A DNA stretch of 64,000 bases, taken from NCBI GenBank assembly GCA_013396915.1, contig VWZL01001960.1, positions 118,236 to 182,235 of the forward strand. Direction: 5' to 3'. The stretch's first letter is position 1, and every line of letters begins with the position of its first letter. Position numbers and translations under genes: made by a program. Origin of the DNA: Stercorarius parasiticus. Lineage: Eukaryota > Chordata > Aves > Charadriiformes > Stercorariidae. Of the stretch, positions 26,201 to 38,900 are shown in pieces. Under the pieces are notes generated by a model. That model was not told the DNA's origin, made no database searches, and worked only from the letters and a program-made list of their open reading frames with translations.

Positions 26201-29200
26201 ACATTATTGTGGCCCTTCAGACAATCAAATGGTCAAACACAATATTTAAAAGTTATATACAAAAAAACAAGCAAAGAAATTCAATAAAGGTGAGAGCAAT
26301 GCTTTATTTTCCTTCACTAGTTACTAATATTTTAGAGAAGAATGACCTGAGTGCTTGGAAATTTGATTGATTTTTGTAGTCTGGAGCCTTACACCTTCAA
26401 TAAATGCAAAGACTGGCAAGTACTGCTACGTGATACTAATAGTAGGCAATGAGGCACTGCTAAACCGTTTCCTGGTTGATTTTTCATTCGTATTTAAACA
26501 AAAGTGATTGATCTGACATTGAGGAAACATGAAATAAAAATAGCCTGGCAGGAACGTAAGGCCTTGTTCGTTTAAAAAGGGGAAGGGGAAGAGGAAGGAG
26601 AGTGAATAGGCAGGGGGAAAGAAACAGAAAAGGGAGAAAAAAGCTTGCAATAATTCTAACTCAATCAAGTTACTCCATGAACAATTAACAAATGGATTAT
26701 AGTTTTCTGTAGCTGTATTTAAAACACTAAACATATCCAATCACAATAGTCTCGCTCCCCCTCCTTGTTCCCTCTGTTTTTCCTGCATTTCTTCCTTACT
26801 GTGTTTCCAGTTCACTCTTCCTTTCTTCCTTCACACAAGGTTTTAGCTACCCTTTCCTCCCACAGTGCCTTCATTGTCTCTCTGTGCCTTCCTTACAGGC
26901 AAAGGCAGTATAAATTGTGCATGTTCTGAGCAACATTTCCGCTTGGACAGTCAGTATCTGTGTAGCTTTGTCCCCTACTGTATCCCAGCCACCACTTCTC
27001 ATATATGTCTGGGAAATTAAGTGTTTTCAAGATTCCATCTTTGTCAAATGCAGTTCACTGCATCCACAGGTTGAAAAATTACTGAAGCGGGAAAGGAAAA
27101 AGGAACTTATGTTCAGATAAGCTTAGTTTCTTAAGAAAATGAAATTAAGAATTGTCCCCCCCATGTCCATTTGTACCAAATCTATATCCTAGGAATACGT
27201 ATGTTTAAAGTTGGTGGAAAAAAGTGAAGAAGGGCAGGAAGGATCTCAAGTCCTGAGGACAGATTGTGATAAAGGTGAATTCTTCTCACTTATGTGCTTG
27301 TATCTGTACATCAAAATATACTATCCATCATTATTACACTTGCAGGTTCTTCCCGTTATAGTATCATGCATATATGCATGTGCTGCTCTTACATCAGCTG
27401 TTTTTGCGTTATTAAAAAAACACTCACAAAAAGGTTAGCATACAAGGGAACCTCAGAAGAAATAAAAATTTCTGAACAACCACAATACTTTTCTAATGTA
27501 TAACAACAACATTGAGTTCCATTTACAATAAGAAATGCTTTAGTTTAGTTTAGGAAAACTAAAAATATTCTAGCCCTCAGAAATGTTCTATATACTCAGA
27601 AATATAACTACCCATCAAACACAGTATGTTACAGTTTTAAGAAAATGTCTCCGTTTCTTATATTACAACTGTTGCTACAAAGGATGGATGTTATGTATAA
27701 GCATTTAATTCAAGAAGCAAATGAGAAAAATCAGTTTCTTGAAGATGAAAGGCAAAGTTTGCCAAATTTCTATGTTCTTACCAAATTTCTGAGGCTAGTT
27801 ACAATTTTCAAATAAGCAGCTATAGATCACTTGTTGTCCAATCCAACAGTAACGGGTTTATATCATGATGATACACTTACAATATCCTGACCAAAACAAT
27901 TTGTCTCCAAGAACTAAAGGTATATATAATTTAATTACACAAGTTATATATATTTTAAAATAGGCAAACCATCTCTCAGTCTCACTATTTAATATTCATT
28001 GACTTGGTGGGGAAACAAATTTTTATCAGTAAATACTTTCGTGGATTTTTTTTTTCAGTATTATTAACAACAATAATTATATCTTCATCCTCTCTTAAGA
28101 GCTAGCATGCAGTTAAGAAAGTCGTAAAAGTTATACCTGTACAATATTTTTTATATTTTCATCCTTGTTTGGATAGTAGATCCCTTCACATATGGAATTT
28201 ACTTGACTCTACAGTTTCTTAACAGCTAGAGATAAGGTTTCCATAGTCTGTAGTGGAAAATGTATTTTAGATACCATCAGCCTGGTCAGTAAGAAAATAA
28301 CCATTGTAAAACTCGTTTCTTCTGTTTGCTATTAGGGGCTAGATCCAGAAAAAGAATTTGGTATCTAAGGAAAGGATTAGACAAACTTTAGGTGCCCAAA
28401 TCCAAAACTGAGATCTAAAAAAAATTCACTCAGCAGCTACCTATGGCTTAAGACATATCTGTATTTAAGATGAAACTTTTTCATATGACTACAGCTCCTG
28501 CACTTCCACATAAGTTTGTCCCAACCTCAGTACCCAGGTTCCCATCTGACCTTAAATGGGTAGAAAAAACACAGGTGTAGCTCTAAAGATATAGCAAGAA
28601 GATTGCATCCTTCACAAAATACAATTCTTGACACTGAAACTTAAAAAACAAAACCACACACATATACAATTATATATAATAAGTATTTATTTATGGCTTC
28701 ATAAACACAGAGATATGTATATAAAGCCTTAAGTAAAGATGGCTAGTCTATAAAAGTGGCCAGCGTCACCATTTTCTTCCTTCCACATCAAAAGTGGAAA
28801 TAGTATATGAACATCTATATTTAAGAGAAATTTCAAAATTACGGAGCCCAAGTAGATGAAAATACACATTTCCAGTCTCTTATTAATATGCCTAAATCTT
28901 GGGAAAGGGCAGGGTTTTACTTAAATAACTGTCTTTACTGTTTGCTGGTGACTGTCCAGAAGAGTTCTTTGAACAGCTTGAGGTTTTGACCCTTATTTAT
29001 GAGGTTAGCACTTCTCCTTATCCCCTCTGTATCATAATTTAGGTATCTAACAAAAGAACCTGAATTCTACCTCAGAAGAATTTTTTGGGCCTAGCACTAC
29101 ATCTCTAAGAGAATCAGAATTCCACATAGGTTTTAATACTGTGTACCACTGGTATTTCACATTATGTGTGAAAGAAACAAACCCCAAAACTTAAAAACAC

Positions 29201-31649
29201 CACAACACAAAAAACCCCAGCAAACCAGAACTGTGAATATTGTAGTTCTTGACTTTGATACCGGCCATACCAGATACATTGATACTAGACTAAAAGTTTA
29301 GTCTCACATCACATTAGCCGAGTCCCTCATTCTACAGAAGATACATTCTTATTTATCAGCTATTAAACATTAGAATACTACAGTGTATCTAGCACAAGAG
29401 AACAAAGCATGAATCTAAACAGGCAATGATACCTAATCTTAAGTGTCACCTGACAAAAATCTCAGACCACAAGAATATGAAGAGTTGCAAAATCAGAGCA
29501 ACAACATGTCACAAAGTTGCCTAGAAAACCTGAGTTGGTCCATATATACATTATGACACAGCTTCAAAATGTCAGACCAGATACTACTTTCCACTTGACC
29601 CGTTGTTTATTCAGACCGCTCTCACTGAAACTTTTGAGATTCATATATGGTTTTATTGTAACTGTAGGTTGTGACCTCTCACATTGCTCCATATACACCA
29701 TTGAAACATGAACTGAGAGTAGAATGGCTAATTTCCTCATAGTTTAATGGTGCTCTAAGAAATCATGGTTTATTACAAACATTACAGTTTTATGTGTAAA
29801 AGGTCCTTGTGAGGAAAGGTCTAAGCTGGTTGCTTTCATTGGCCTCAGCTGCAAATGTGAGTTCTGCATATTTCTGCAATTCAGATTACAAATGTCTTGA
29901 GAAGGACCCCAGAAAGCAAGGAATCCTTACCACCTCTCTGTAGGTATTTCTGTTTGTGTGACTTAATATCACCCAGAAATCTTCCAACAGGGACGAGAAC
30001 AGGGTCTGATTGTCTGTGGCAACATTTGTTCTCTTAGCCACCTGATCACTACTGTCTCTCTGTGGTACTCTTGTCTCGTTCATCAGTTTCTGAGTTTTTA
30101 ACAGGTGAAACAGAAGGTATACAGAGGACTGGTTTGTTCACAGCCCTGTTTTTTCCCTCTAGGCACTCCACTACTCTGTTCAATGAATCAACTAATATTG
30201 CAGTAAAAAAAAGAGATAATATCCATCTGATCATGCACAAGCTGAACAGAGGCTTCAGACTCAACTTTAATAACAGATACGCCAAATCCTGAGGCCATTT
30301 TTTGTAATCTCAGTGTCAGTTTACTCCAGATTTAAATACAGTTTCCCTCTTAAGAAAAAGAAATTTGGAAATAACATCTTACGTAGATCATGGCAAAGTC
30401 AGATTTTTGGATTCACAAAGACATCTGAACTCCCCTAACAACTAGAGATGGAAAAAAAAAGCATCGTAATTTCTGTGGGGATCTGCCACTAGAGGGGGAA
30501 TAGAGCAAATGTGAAATGGTAAGATCCTTATGTTTACAGTTTTTTGCTGAACAGCACAGCAATATCAGATTTCAAAACTCCTGAGCTTTATTCCAGATTC
30601 TGTAGGAGACCCATCTGCAGCTTTCTTCTATTTTGCCTGACACTGAGCGTTGTGCCTTTCCACTGTCATTCTTTCCCCTAACCTACTTCATCTCTTATTC
30701 CTAGCTTTCCCTAGTTGTCAGTTCCTTTCCGTTCCTACACTAGCCCCCATCTTTTTGTCGTTCTCCAGGTTATTCCCTCTATTGTCCCCACTGCTCAGCT
30801 GCTTTTCTATTCAACCTCTCTATCTGTTTCCCCTGCATTAGAAATCTTGAATGCAGTCAGTATGCACAATAGTGCACCACGCACAAGAGAGGCTGTTTCT
30901 TTGCTCCCACCACAGCAGCTCATAATGTCCATACCCAGGAACTGCAGGAGTCCTGTGCCACCTTTCAAAGCCAGAATAAAACACTCTAACTTTTTGTCCA
31001 GTGGGAGAAAGGGAGGGAGAATTTATGAATAATCGAGCCCTCAAGTATATTCTGTAAGATAATGGAAAAAGCTCCAAATATGGAAAACATTAGCAATTAT
31101 TTAAGCTTCTTGGCTTCTGCAAAAGTCTACTGAACTTTATTGGCCAAGTTTTTGTGCATTATTACAGTTTTAACATCTGGGTACGACTGGGGAAATTTTC
31201 ATAGAGAAAGAACATAGTAATGCTAACACACATATCCTGACTTCAACTCGTAGGGGTATGTCCCCATGATAGTGCTCAAAAAAGCAGCACACACAGAGTA
31301 GTAAAAGATGTTTTCAGCGTGTCTAGTTCTCAGTGGCAGACAATGCATTTTAAGTACTTCACCAAAATATCGGTCAGAAGCAGACATCAGGCACGAACGT
31401 TTTAAAATCTGAGCAGACGACATCTGTGAAAATGAGAAGGAGCTAAGCGCTGCAATGGAGGAGGGGGGCAACCGGAACGGCTGGCCCTCGACCATAGCTG
31501 TGGCCCATTCCTACGGGGAACATGCGGTGCTTTTCCTGAAGCTTGCTACTTCTTCAGAGGCAGAAAAGCTGGAGCTCGACAGTGACTCACAAACGCGTCT
31601 GATGCTGTTAGCTGAGGAACAGGAAAAGGTGCACGGAAAGGTGGGACGC
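23266..31649. other. AT-rich intergenic DNA upstream of the MAN2A1 CpG island
   Basis: No host gene, RNA gene or clear transposon was recognised. The many 60- to 105-codon frames show no family features. Close to the island, a consensus AP-1 word TGACTCA is present at 31583-31589. It is a plausible distal promoter element, but one 7-bp match is weak evidence. Confidence 0.5.
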
Positions 31650-32194
31650 GTCTTTGCAAAACACCGCGGGTACGCGGGGGCTCGTTCGGTGCTGGAGGTC
31701 ACCCCACATCCCTCCTCCTCTCACGGGCTGCCGTTCCCCGCTAGGCAGCTGGGCACGGCGAGGCCCGGGAAAGACGGCGCAGGCCTTGTCGCTTCCCCCG
31801 GCGGAGGTTGCCCCACACGGTCTCCCCGCGCGCAGGGAGACCGTTACGCGGAGCCGCCGCCGCGGGGCGGGAGAGGTGGGAGGCCCTGCCGCGCCGAAGC
31901 GGGGCGAGGGGTGTGAGGGGGTCCTCCTCCTCCTCACGGCGGACCGGCGGGTGAGAGGAAGAAGCGGCCGCCGCCTCCAGCCCGCGGCCTCCCCAACGGC
32001 CGCCGCGCGCGCACCCTCACCCCGTGCGGCGCCGTGGCGGGGCGGGCTGGCGGAGGCGGTGCCGTGGCCGTCACACGCGCGAGGCGCCGCCCAACCGCCC
32101 GGGCGCTCGGGGGCGGAGCGCGGCTCTTCGGCGGCGGCGGGGTCTCGTTGGGCGCGGGGCGTCTGTGAGCGGCGGCCCGCGGTGCTCCGTTCGG

Positions 32195-32774
32195 NNNNNN
32201 NNNNNNNNNNNNNNNNNNNNNNNNNNNNNNNNNNNNNNNNNNNNNNNNNNNNNNNNNNNNNNNNNNNNNNNNNNNNNNNNNNNNNNNNNNNNNNNNNNNN
32301 NNNNNNNNNNNNNNNNNNNNNNNNNNNNNNNNNNNNNNNNNNNNNNNNNNNNNNNNNNNNNNNNNNNNNNNNNNNNNNNNNNNNNNNNNNNNNNNNNNNN
32401 NNNNNNNNNNNNNNNNNNNNNNNNNNNNNNNNNNNNNNNNNNNNNNNNNNNNNNNNNNNNNNNNNNNNNNNNNNNNNNNNNNNNNNNNNNNNNNNNNNNN
32501 NNNNNNNNNNNNNNNNNNNNNNNNNNNNNNNNNNNNNNNNNNNNNNNNNNNNNNNNNNNNNNNNNNNNNNNNNNNNNNNNNNNNNNNNNNNNNNNNNNNN
32601 NNNNNNNNNNNNNNNNNNNNNNNNNNNNNNNNNNNNNNNNNNNNNNNNNNNNNNNNNNNNNNNNNNNNNNNNNNNNNNNNNNNNNNNNNNNNNNNNNNNN
32701 NNNNNNNNNNNNNNNNNNNNNNNNNNNNNNNNNNNNNNNNNNNNNNNNNNNNNNNNNNNNNNNNNNNNNNNNNN
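32195..32774. other. MAN2A1: Assembly gap (580 N) inside the CpG island; probable site of MAN2A1 exon 1
   Basis: A continuous run of N sits in the most GC-rich part of the window. MAN2A1 should start with an exon encoding a short cytoplasmic tail, the transmembrane signal anchor and the beginning of the stem, about 45 residues in human. No such hydrophobic segment can be read on either side of the gap in any + frame. The parsimonious inference is that the first coding exon lies inside the gap, a common fate of GC-rich first exons in bird assemblies. The true gap length may differ from 580. Confidence 0.75.
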
Positions 32775-32959
32775 GGCTTTCCCCCGGGCGGGCCGGGGTC
32801 GCGCTGCGGGTTCACCGTTCGGCCGCCCTCCGCGGGACCGGGGCAGGGGGAGCGCAGGGCTTTAACTCCGCGCTGTGGAAACCAGTGCTGAGGACGGACG
32901 GGAGCTGGCGGGGAAAGTCGGGAGCTCGAGGGTGTAGACCTTAGCTATGGCATCAACAG
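32775..32959 (+). other. Possible non-coding or alternative first exon ending in a strong splice donor
   Basis: After the gap the GC-rich sequence runs to 'atcaacag|gtaggttt', a near-ideal splice donor with the last exon base at 32959. The base composition drops to AT-rich immediately after it. If spliced to exon 2, the frame that matches exon 2 has a TAG at 32942-32944, only four codons (L-W-H-Q) before the final CAG. The ATG at 32947 (M-A-S-T) would enter exon 2 out of frame. So it cannot be the normal coding end of exon 1 but could be a 5' UTR or alternative exon. It may also be a chance donor. Confidence 0.4.
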
Positions 32960-32960
32960 G

Positions 32961-35900
32961 TAGGTTTAGAGAAATGCTGACTTTATGTTACTGCTTTCCT
33001 TTTCGCTAAGCCTTGCTTTGGAGCCTTAATTGGCCGATACCTGACTGCACCGCATGGTGAAACGAAGCAGTTCTTTAGTTCCTCACTTTCCCTTCTTGTC
33101 TGTGCGGGAGAGAAATTTAAACGCTGCGTATCGTGGTAGTGTTCTAATAAGAAATGTTTAACCGTTACAGAAGTACTTCAGAGAGCACATGGTATGCTCG
33201 CAGAATACTGCCGTGTATCAATATGTCTGTTTTCTTATAGTAGTAGACCAAAAAAAAAAAAAATTAGGAAGTGAAGTTACAGCTTATTTATGGTTGCACT
33301 GCACTATTTTTTTTGGGAAATAAAACAAAGGAAACTTTTTTTTTTAGTACAGCAGTGAGGATTCAAGTGAATAAAAGAACTCAAAAGGCTTATTTAAAAA
33401 GTGATAATTCTCTCTGTGACGGAATCACAAATTTTTCACTTAATGCAAAAGTAATAATTGATACAGTTTTGTTAACAGTAAAAATAAAATCCTTGACTTA
33501 AATATAAAGAAAGAGTGCAGATCTGTACTGCAGATTTTTTCCTTCAAGTTACAGTTCAGAGGTTAGCCACTAGTTTTTGCAGGAACTAAGAGAATGGCAA
33601 AGAAGCTTAGGAGAAGAAAGCAAAAGAAGTCTGGCTACAGCAGTTGTATCTGCTCAATGTATAACTCCAGCAGGAGAGTCATGCCGTGTGTGACACTTGT
33701 AACAGCTAAGTACAAGTGCTGCTTTGGTGATACAGTCAGTATCTTATATGTGGAAATCACTTCATGTGTCTTTAAACCACCAGTTGAGTATAATACAGTA
33801 TAATACATGGGTGGTTTTTTTTTTAATGTTAGATTTTGGTTTGAAATACTTGAGTGAACAGGCAGAATATTTATTAAATGTGTTTTGTATTCCGTTTTCA
33901 GCATCTTGCAGTTGAAATTCCTGTCTGTGTCCTACAAGTAATGCTGGTTTGCTTTGTAACATGGTCTTATCTCTTGTCACCAAGGGTTTAGCACCTCAAT
34001 CTGTTGTTACACTTCTACATGATCTAGTCAGCTGGAGACAACCATTTCTCCTTCCGTCCTCCTCCTTCCCCTCGATCTTCTAGAACAATCTGTCAGTGTT
34101 TACTCTTTTTTGCCTTTTCCATATCTAAATTTCTTTGAGGCTGATGACTCTCACTGGAGAATCCTCTGCTTGTTGCTGGTTTTGTCCTTCCTTTAGGTGA
34201 ACAGTTACCTTTTCCTTTCTTACTGCTTTATCCTTGGAGGAAGTTGTGGATGAAGCCAATGTGATTTTAGTCGTTTCCTTTTGCCGCCCATAGGGTAGAA
34301 ATTTTTCACTTTGCTACAACTGGGAAACCTCTAACAGCTAGCAAATGTTTTTCAGAGCCTTATAACATCTGTTTAAAGTAAATGCAAAAGATGAGAAGTG
34401 GAATAGAAGCCACCACAAATATTTGAAAAAAACAAGTTTAATCCTACCTCAGCTGACAAAAAGTTGTTTGTATCAGTGCAGTCTCACCAGGACTCATTGT
34501 ACTGTAAGTGAAACTAGACACAGATGTAAAAACTTGAAGCTGTTTTTGTTTGTGATAAGCTGTGGCAGCAGTAGATCATCTATCTGTAGATTTAAGAAGG
34601 CATTCTCATTCCTGATGGCAAAGGTAGGAACCTTTTTTGCTTAGAAAAAGGAATTGAGACTTTTTTTCACAGATTATTGGATTGATTCACTTCATACCTC
34701 TTACTGTTCTGACAGTGTGCTAATTCTTCAGCTTTTCTGTTCCACTTTGCAGGCCTGGTAACAATACATGTCACCTTTCCTGTCCTGGAAGTTGCATATT
34801 GATTAGGTTCTTCCTGACTTATGTGGCTTACACTAAGCTCAGAGCAGAGAAGGGGATACCTCTGCAAGTGGTCTCCTGTTTAGCTTATGAGCATTTGTCT
34901 GTCTAGGCTTTTTATTTAATTTCTGCCAGGATTAGAGTTGGAATTCTTCAGCTAGCAGTGCCTGTTGGTCTGCATTCACCTAAAGTGTCACAGTACCTAA
35001 TACCAGTAGTGAAATAAATGGTTAGGATTGCTGCTCCACTTTCATTTCCACTTTTTCTTCCAGACAAAACACCTTCTCTTTGCATGGTCTTGGGGTAGTT
35101 TGCATCAGACTCAGTTTTGTGAACCTGTCTTCTTTCAGGCTTATCTGCCAGTGTAGTCAAGAGTTGTCCTTCTGGAACTTGCTTTCCCATTTGAGAGTTC
35201 AGGTAGTTGTTCAAGGATGCCAACGGAAATGTCTTGCAGAAATAATTTTTGGACAAGATCTCCCAAGATGAGTGGGATCTCTCTCCCAAGAGGTCAAAAC
35301 GTACTGGCTTCTCCTCTGTAGTTCCTGCATATATCTTTATGGATCCTGCCTAGTTGTCAGGTGTATACTATTCTTATTACGGCCATATTGCAAGCTCTGT
35401 CTTTCTTGTGAGCCTGTTACTAGCCATAGGGTGCTTCTGTCTCAGGCCACATCTCAGTATACGATGTGTCCTAGTGTCCTGTCTCAGGCTAGGAACAACG
35501 TTACGACACTGCACAGAGACCAGCTCAAGGTGGAGGTATGCTTTAGGTGCATTTTTAGGTTATTATTGTACCAGTTGTCAGTACAGATCATTGTCTAAGA
35601 GTCGTCTAGTGGAATATAGTGGAAAAATGGTTGAGTATATTGTTTTTGTCCGTAATAATACAGATTGCTCTGAGAAATCTTGTGTGACTGTAGAGTGGAG
35701 GGAGGTTTAGAGTGGTGGTTAGTCCTATGCCATCACTTCTACAGCTAGTGTCAGGTGCAAGTGATTTGTGGGCTAAATTGATAACTACTAAATGAAAACT
35801 ACATTCAAATCCAGTGTAAATTGGAACAAGTCCATAAGCAGCTTATATTAAAGAACCTATGTTACTGTATACAGATGAATACCAAATACTGATAAGCCCA

Positions 35901-38900
35901 TATTAATCTGTTATGTATTTTGGACCCAAATAGGGAAAAAAAACCCCTAAATCATTAACCTAACATGGCTTCTTTTCTCAATTAACTTTACCTTGACTTA
36001 GAACAGATCCATAAAAGCTGTTCATTTATAGAAGCGTGTGGAATAGTTCTTTCGATTCTAAATTTTGCTAGATTCACACCTAAGCACACATGGCACACAT
36101 TAAAAATCCAGTTTAAAAAAAAAAAAGCGGGGGATTTGGTTGTAAGAGTATCTTGCTTCAGAAATATATGACCTTTGTGTAGTCTTCACATGAAAGTTAA
36201 TTTTTAGTGAATTTTATGCCCGAGCAAGGCCAAACAGCAACACAATGCAGCATCCTCTGACACTACCTGATAGGTGATGCTTTGGACAGGGGTTTTGCCT
36301 TCTAGCTACTTTCACACAGCTTGCTTTGGCTTTTATGGAGTGTCTCCCCGCGGAGACATTATGTTGTTTCTGTAAATACATTTTTAAAAATTCAGGTCTG
36401 CCATGATTCCAGTTGATAACTGGAATGGCAAGGAGTGATCGTTCCTTTTTATCTTCGGTCTTTCCCTTAAACTTTATTAAAAGGTAAACACAAACATACA
36501 GCAACTCCCATCCTTACTGTTTCCATTTTTCTAAACAAATTATTATTTGAATAAGATTTCTCTTCCCCACCCCCTCACCCTCCCTGCCTCGCTTTTCTTC
36601 CCACCCTGCCCCCACCTTTGACCACCATTATTTGAAGCTTACTTAGATCTTCTCATGTGCATTAACTGCTTTTATGGGCTCACTAGTTGCATTGCATTGA
36701 ACAGAGGTGATCAAGTACAGTTCCTATAAAAGCAGCTGGCTTGTTCTTTTGTTTGCAGTGTCCTTCCAGCGAAGCATCAAGTGTCCTAGGTGTCGGTGGT
36801 ACTGATAAAGCTTCTTTACTGGATACATACTTTTAAGGCATCTACACAATGCATCAAATACTTCTGCACAAATGGTGCAAGCGGTGATTGTTTCGTTATG
36901 GAGTGTTATTTCACCTGAGCTTGCCAATGATTTGATAGTAGTACCACCTGGCCAAAATATGAATCACAGTAGGGTGGAGCCGTAACAGTGGGAAATTAGG
37001 ACCAAATACATGGCAGAAACACCAGCAGTTCTCTGAATCTGTGTTGAACAAAGGCACCTTGTGAACTTAACTCTGGAGTACTGCTGAGGTAGTACTTCCC
37101 CTACTGTAAGGAAGCAATACCTTTAATCAGCCCTGAGTCTCTATTAGGTGGCTGTAACTGTAGCGTATCAGCTTATGCTTGGTAGTTACCATGTCCCAAT
37201 TCTGTGCAGTGCAAACCTCAGCCCGCTCCAGTGTTGGCAAGTTTGTATGCTTCCTGTTTTGAATAGCCCTGATACAATATAAACACCTTTTACAGCTATA
37301 GTTTTGCTAGGTGCCTTGTCATAGTGAAGTAGCTGAAATCAATTGCTTACACGGACTACAAATACACATGTTTTGTTGCTGCATGTTCTTAGTAATTGGT
37401 GTATTTTTATGAGCTTGTTGAGCAGCTTTCAGACCTATGTTGTATAACAAGGAACAGGACTTCTGTGTGCAGAAGTATTGGAAGCAGCATGATCAGGTAT
37501 TTAGGAAATGTTTGTTTTACTCTAAAATGTGAATAGTGGCAATTAAGGTTGTACATAATTTTGAAGTTGTCATTTTCTGAGTACTGAAAAATTGTGGGCA
37601 CAGTGACTTTTATTAGCATTCTTATGAGTTTCACATCAGAGAAGATTGAATGTTGAGTGAAGAAATCCACAGAAGGAATAATTTTCCTGGATTTGAAACA
37701 TGTTGACTTAAATTTAAAAAACAAACAAACAAAATACTATTAACAACACCCAGAAAGTTCACAATCTAAAAGCCTTTGAGTGTCATGGGAATGATCTTGA
37801 AAGTAAGATAACAAAAACTTAGGATTTCTTCTGCTGAGCTTCTAGTACGTTTGTAAAGAAGGAGGGGGCATCTTTGTGAACATAATTACAGGTCAGTAAC
37901 AGTTCTTTGTACTTCCTAACGTTCACAGTATTTGTCTTTGTTGCTTGTTATTTGGCTAAGCAGCGGTCAAGCAGAAGCTAATGTCCTCCTTCAATTACAG
38001 TCTTTAAATCTGGTGCAAACTGTTGAGTGAAATGTGTTTTGCAGCGAAGTAGTACCACCACCTCTAAATGAGCACTTCCTTCTGTTACCTAGAGTCAATG
38101 CCTAACTTAAACTGTATAAACTAAATGGAGAGAAAGTTTCCTAATTTGCTCTTTCTTGACCTTTTCTTTGTCTGACATGTGGTTTTGTTATTTTAAGTTT
38201 TGACTTGTTCAAATAAAAATAAACATTATTAAAATGGTCATGCCCTTAATGCCATGTAAGCTGTGCTTCAGTTTTGTACTGCTAGCCATTTAAATAAGGA
38301 TTAAGCATAGGACAGGGAGGGGAATCAAAAAGGAAATGAACCTGAAACTATCAGATAGAGTAGCAGTGAACATTTTTCAGATTAATTGACTTTAAACAGA
38401 GAATATTTCTAGATTTGTCTCCGTCTTCCTTTCCTTTCTCCTTTCCTTCAGATCACTGATGATCGTGTCAAATTAGTCCCTAACAGCATGCCTTATTTTT
38501 ATCTCAGTAAATTATGTGAAACTTAAGTCTAGGATAATAGTACATTAAACACTCCTGTTATTGCTGCCTCTGGTAAAATAGAATGTGGAAGTCCGTCAGC
38601 CTCTTAGAATCCATTTGTCAGGCTGATGCATTTTTGGAATAGAACTTTCTTATTTTTTAAGAGAACACGACTATTGTTTTGTAGTTCAGTTACTTCAGAA
38701 GAATTCCAGAGTCTTTGTAAAGTGAGCTTTTTTTGAATGGTACTTTAAAGGTAGGAAATTATTAACAAGGTTACTTATGCAATTTTCATCATCACAAATG
38801 CACATAAGTCTTCTGCTCAGATTAATAAAGGTTTTAAACCTTGACTTGTCCTTTTGATCGATGCATTGTATGCTTGGTTTTTTGTTCTATGTCCTACCTT

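Larger units (their letters stand above)
31650..32960 (+). promoter_or_regulatory. MAN2A1: CpG island / putative MAN2A1 promoter and first-exon region
   Basis: From about 31650 the sequence switches abruptly from AT-rich to very GC- and CpG-rich, and it returns to AT-rich just after 32960. GC-box (Sp1-type) words include GGGGCGGGA at 31864-31872, GGGGCGGGC at 32039-32047 and GGGGGCGGAG at 32109-32118. No TATA box was seen, which is usual for a housekeeping Golgi enzyme. The island lies on the 5' side of MAN2A1 exon 2, separated by an intron of about 12 kb, and is the only CpG island in the window. Its centre is lost to an assembly gap, so the transcription start cannot be placed. The long open frames that cross it are GC-rich artefacts reading through N. 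Confidence 0.8.

Noticed and set aside
31455..31916. 153-codon + frame at the left edge of the CpG island as a possible upstream gene or exon
   Set aside because: No family similarity. It overlaps minus-strand frames and enters low-complexity Arg/Gly/Pro sequence typical of GC-rich non-coding DNA.
31654..32944. Very long open frames through the CpG island on both strands (up to 403 codons)
   Set aside because: They read through the 580-N gap and overlap each other in several frames. GC-rich DNA has few stops, and the readable parts match no protein.
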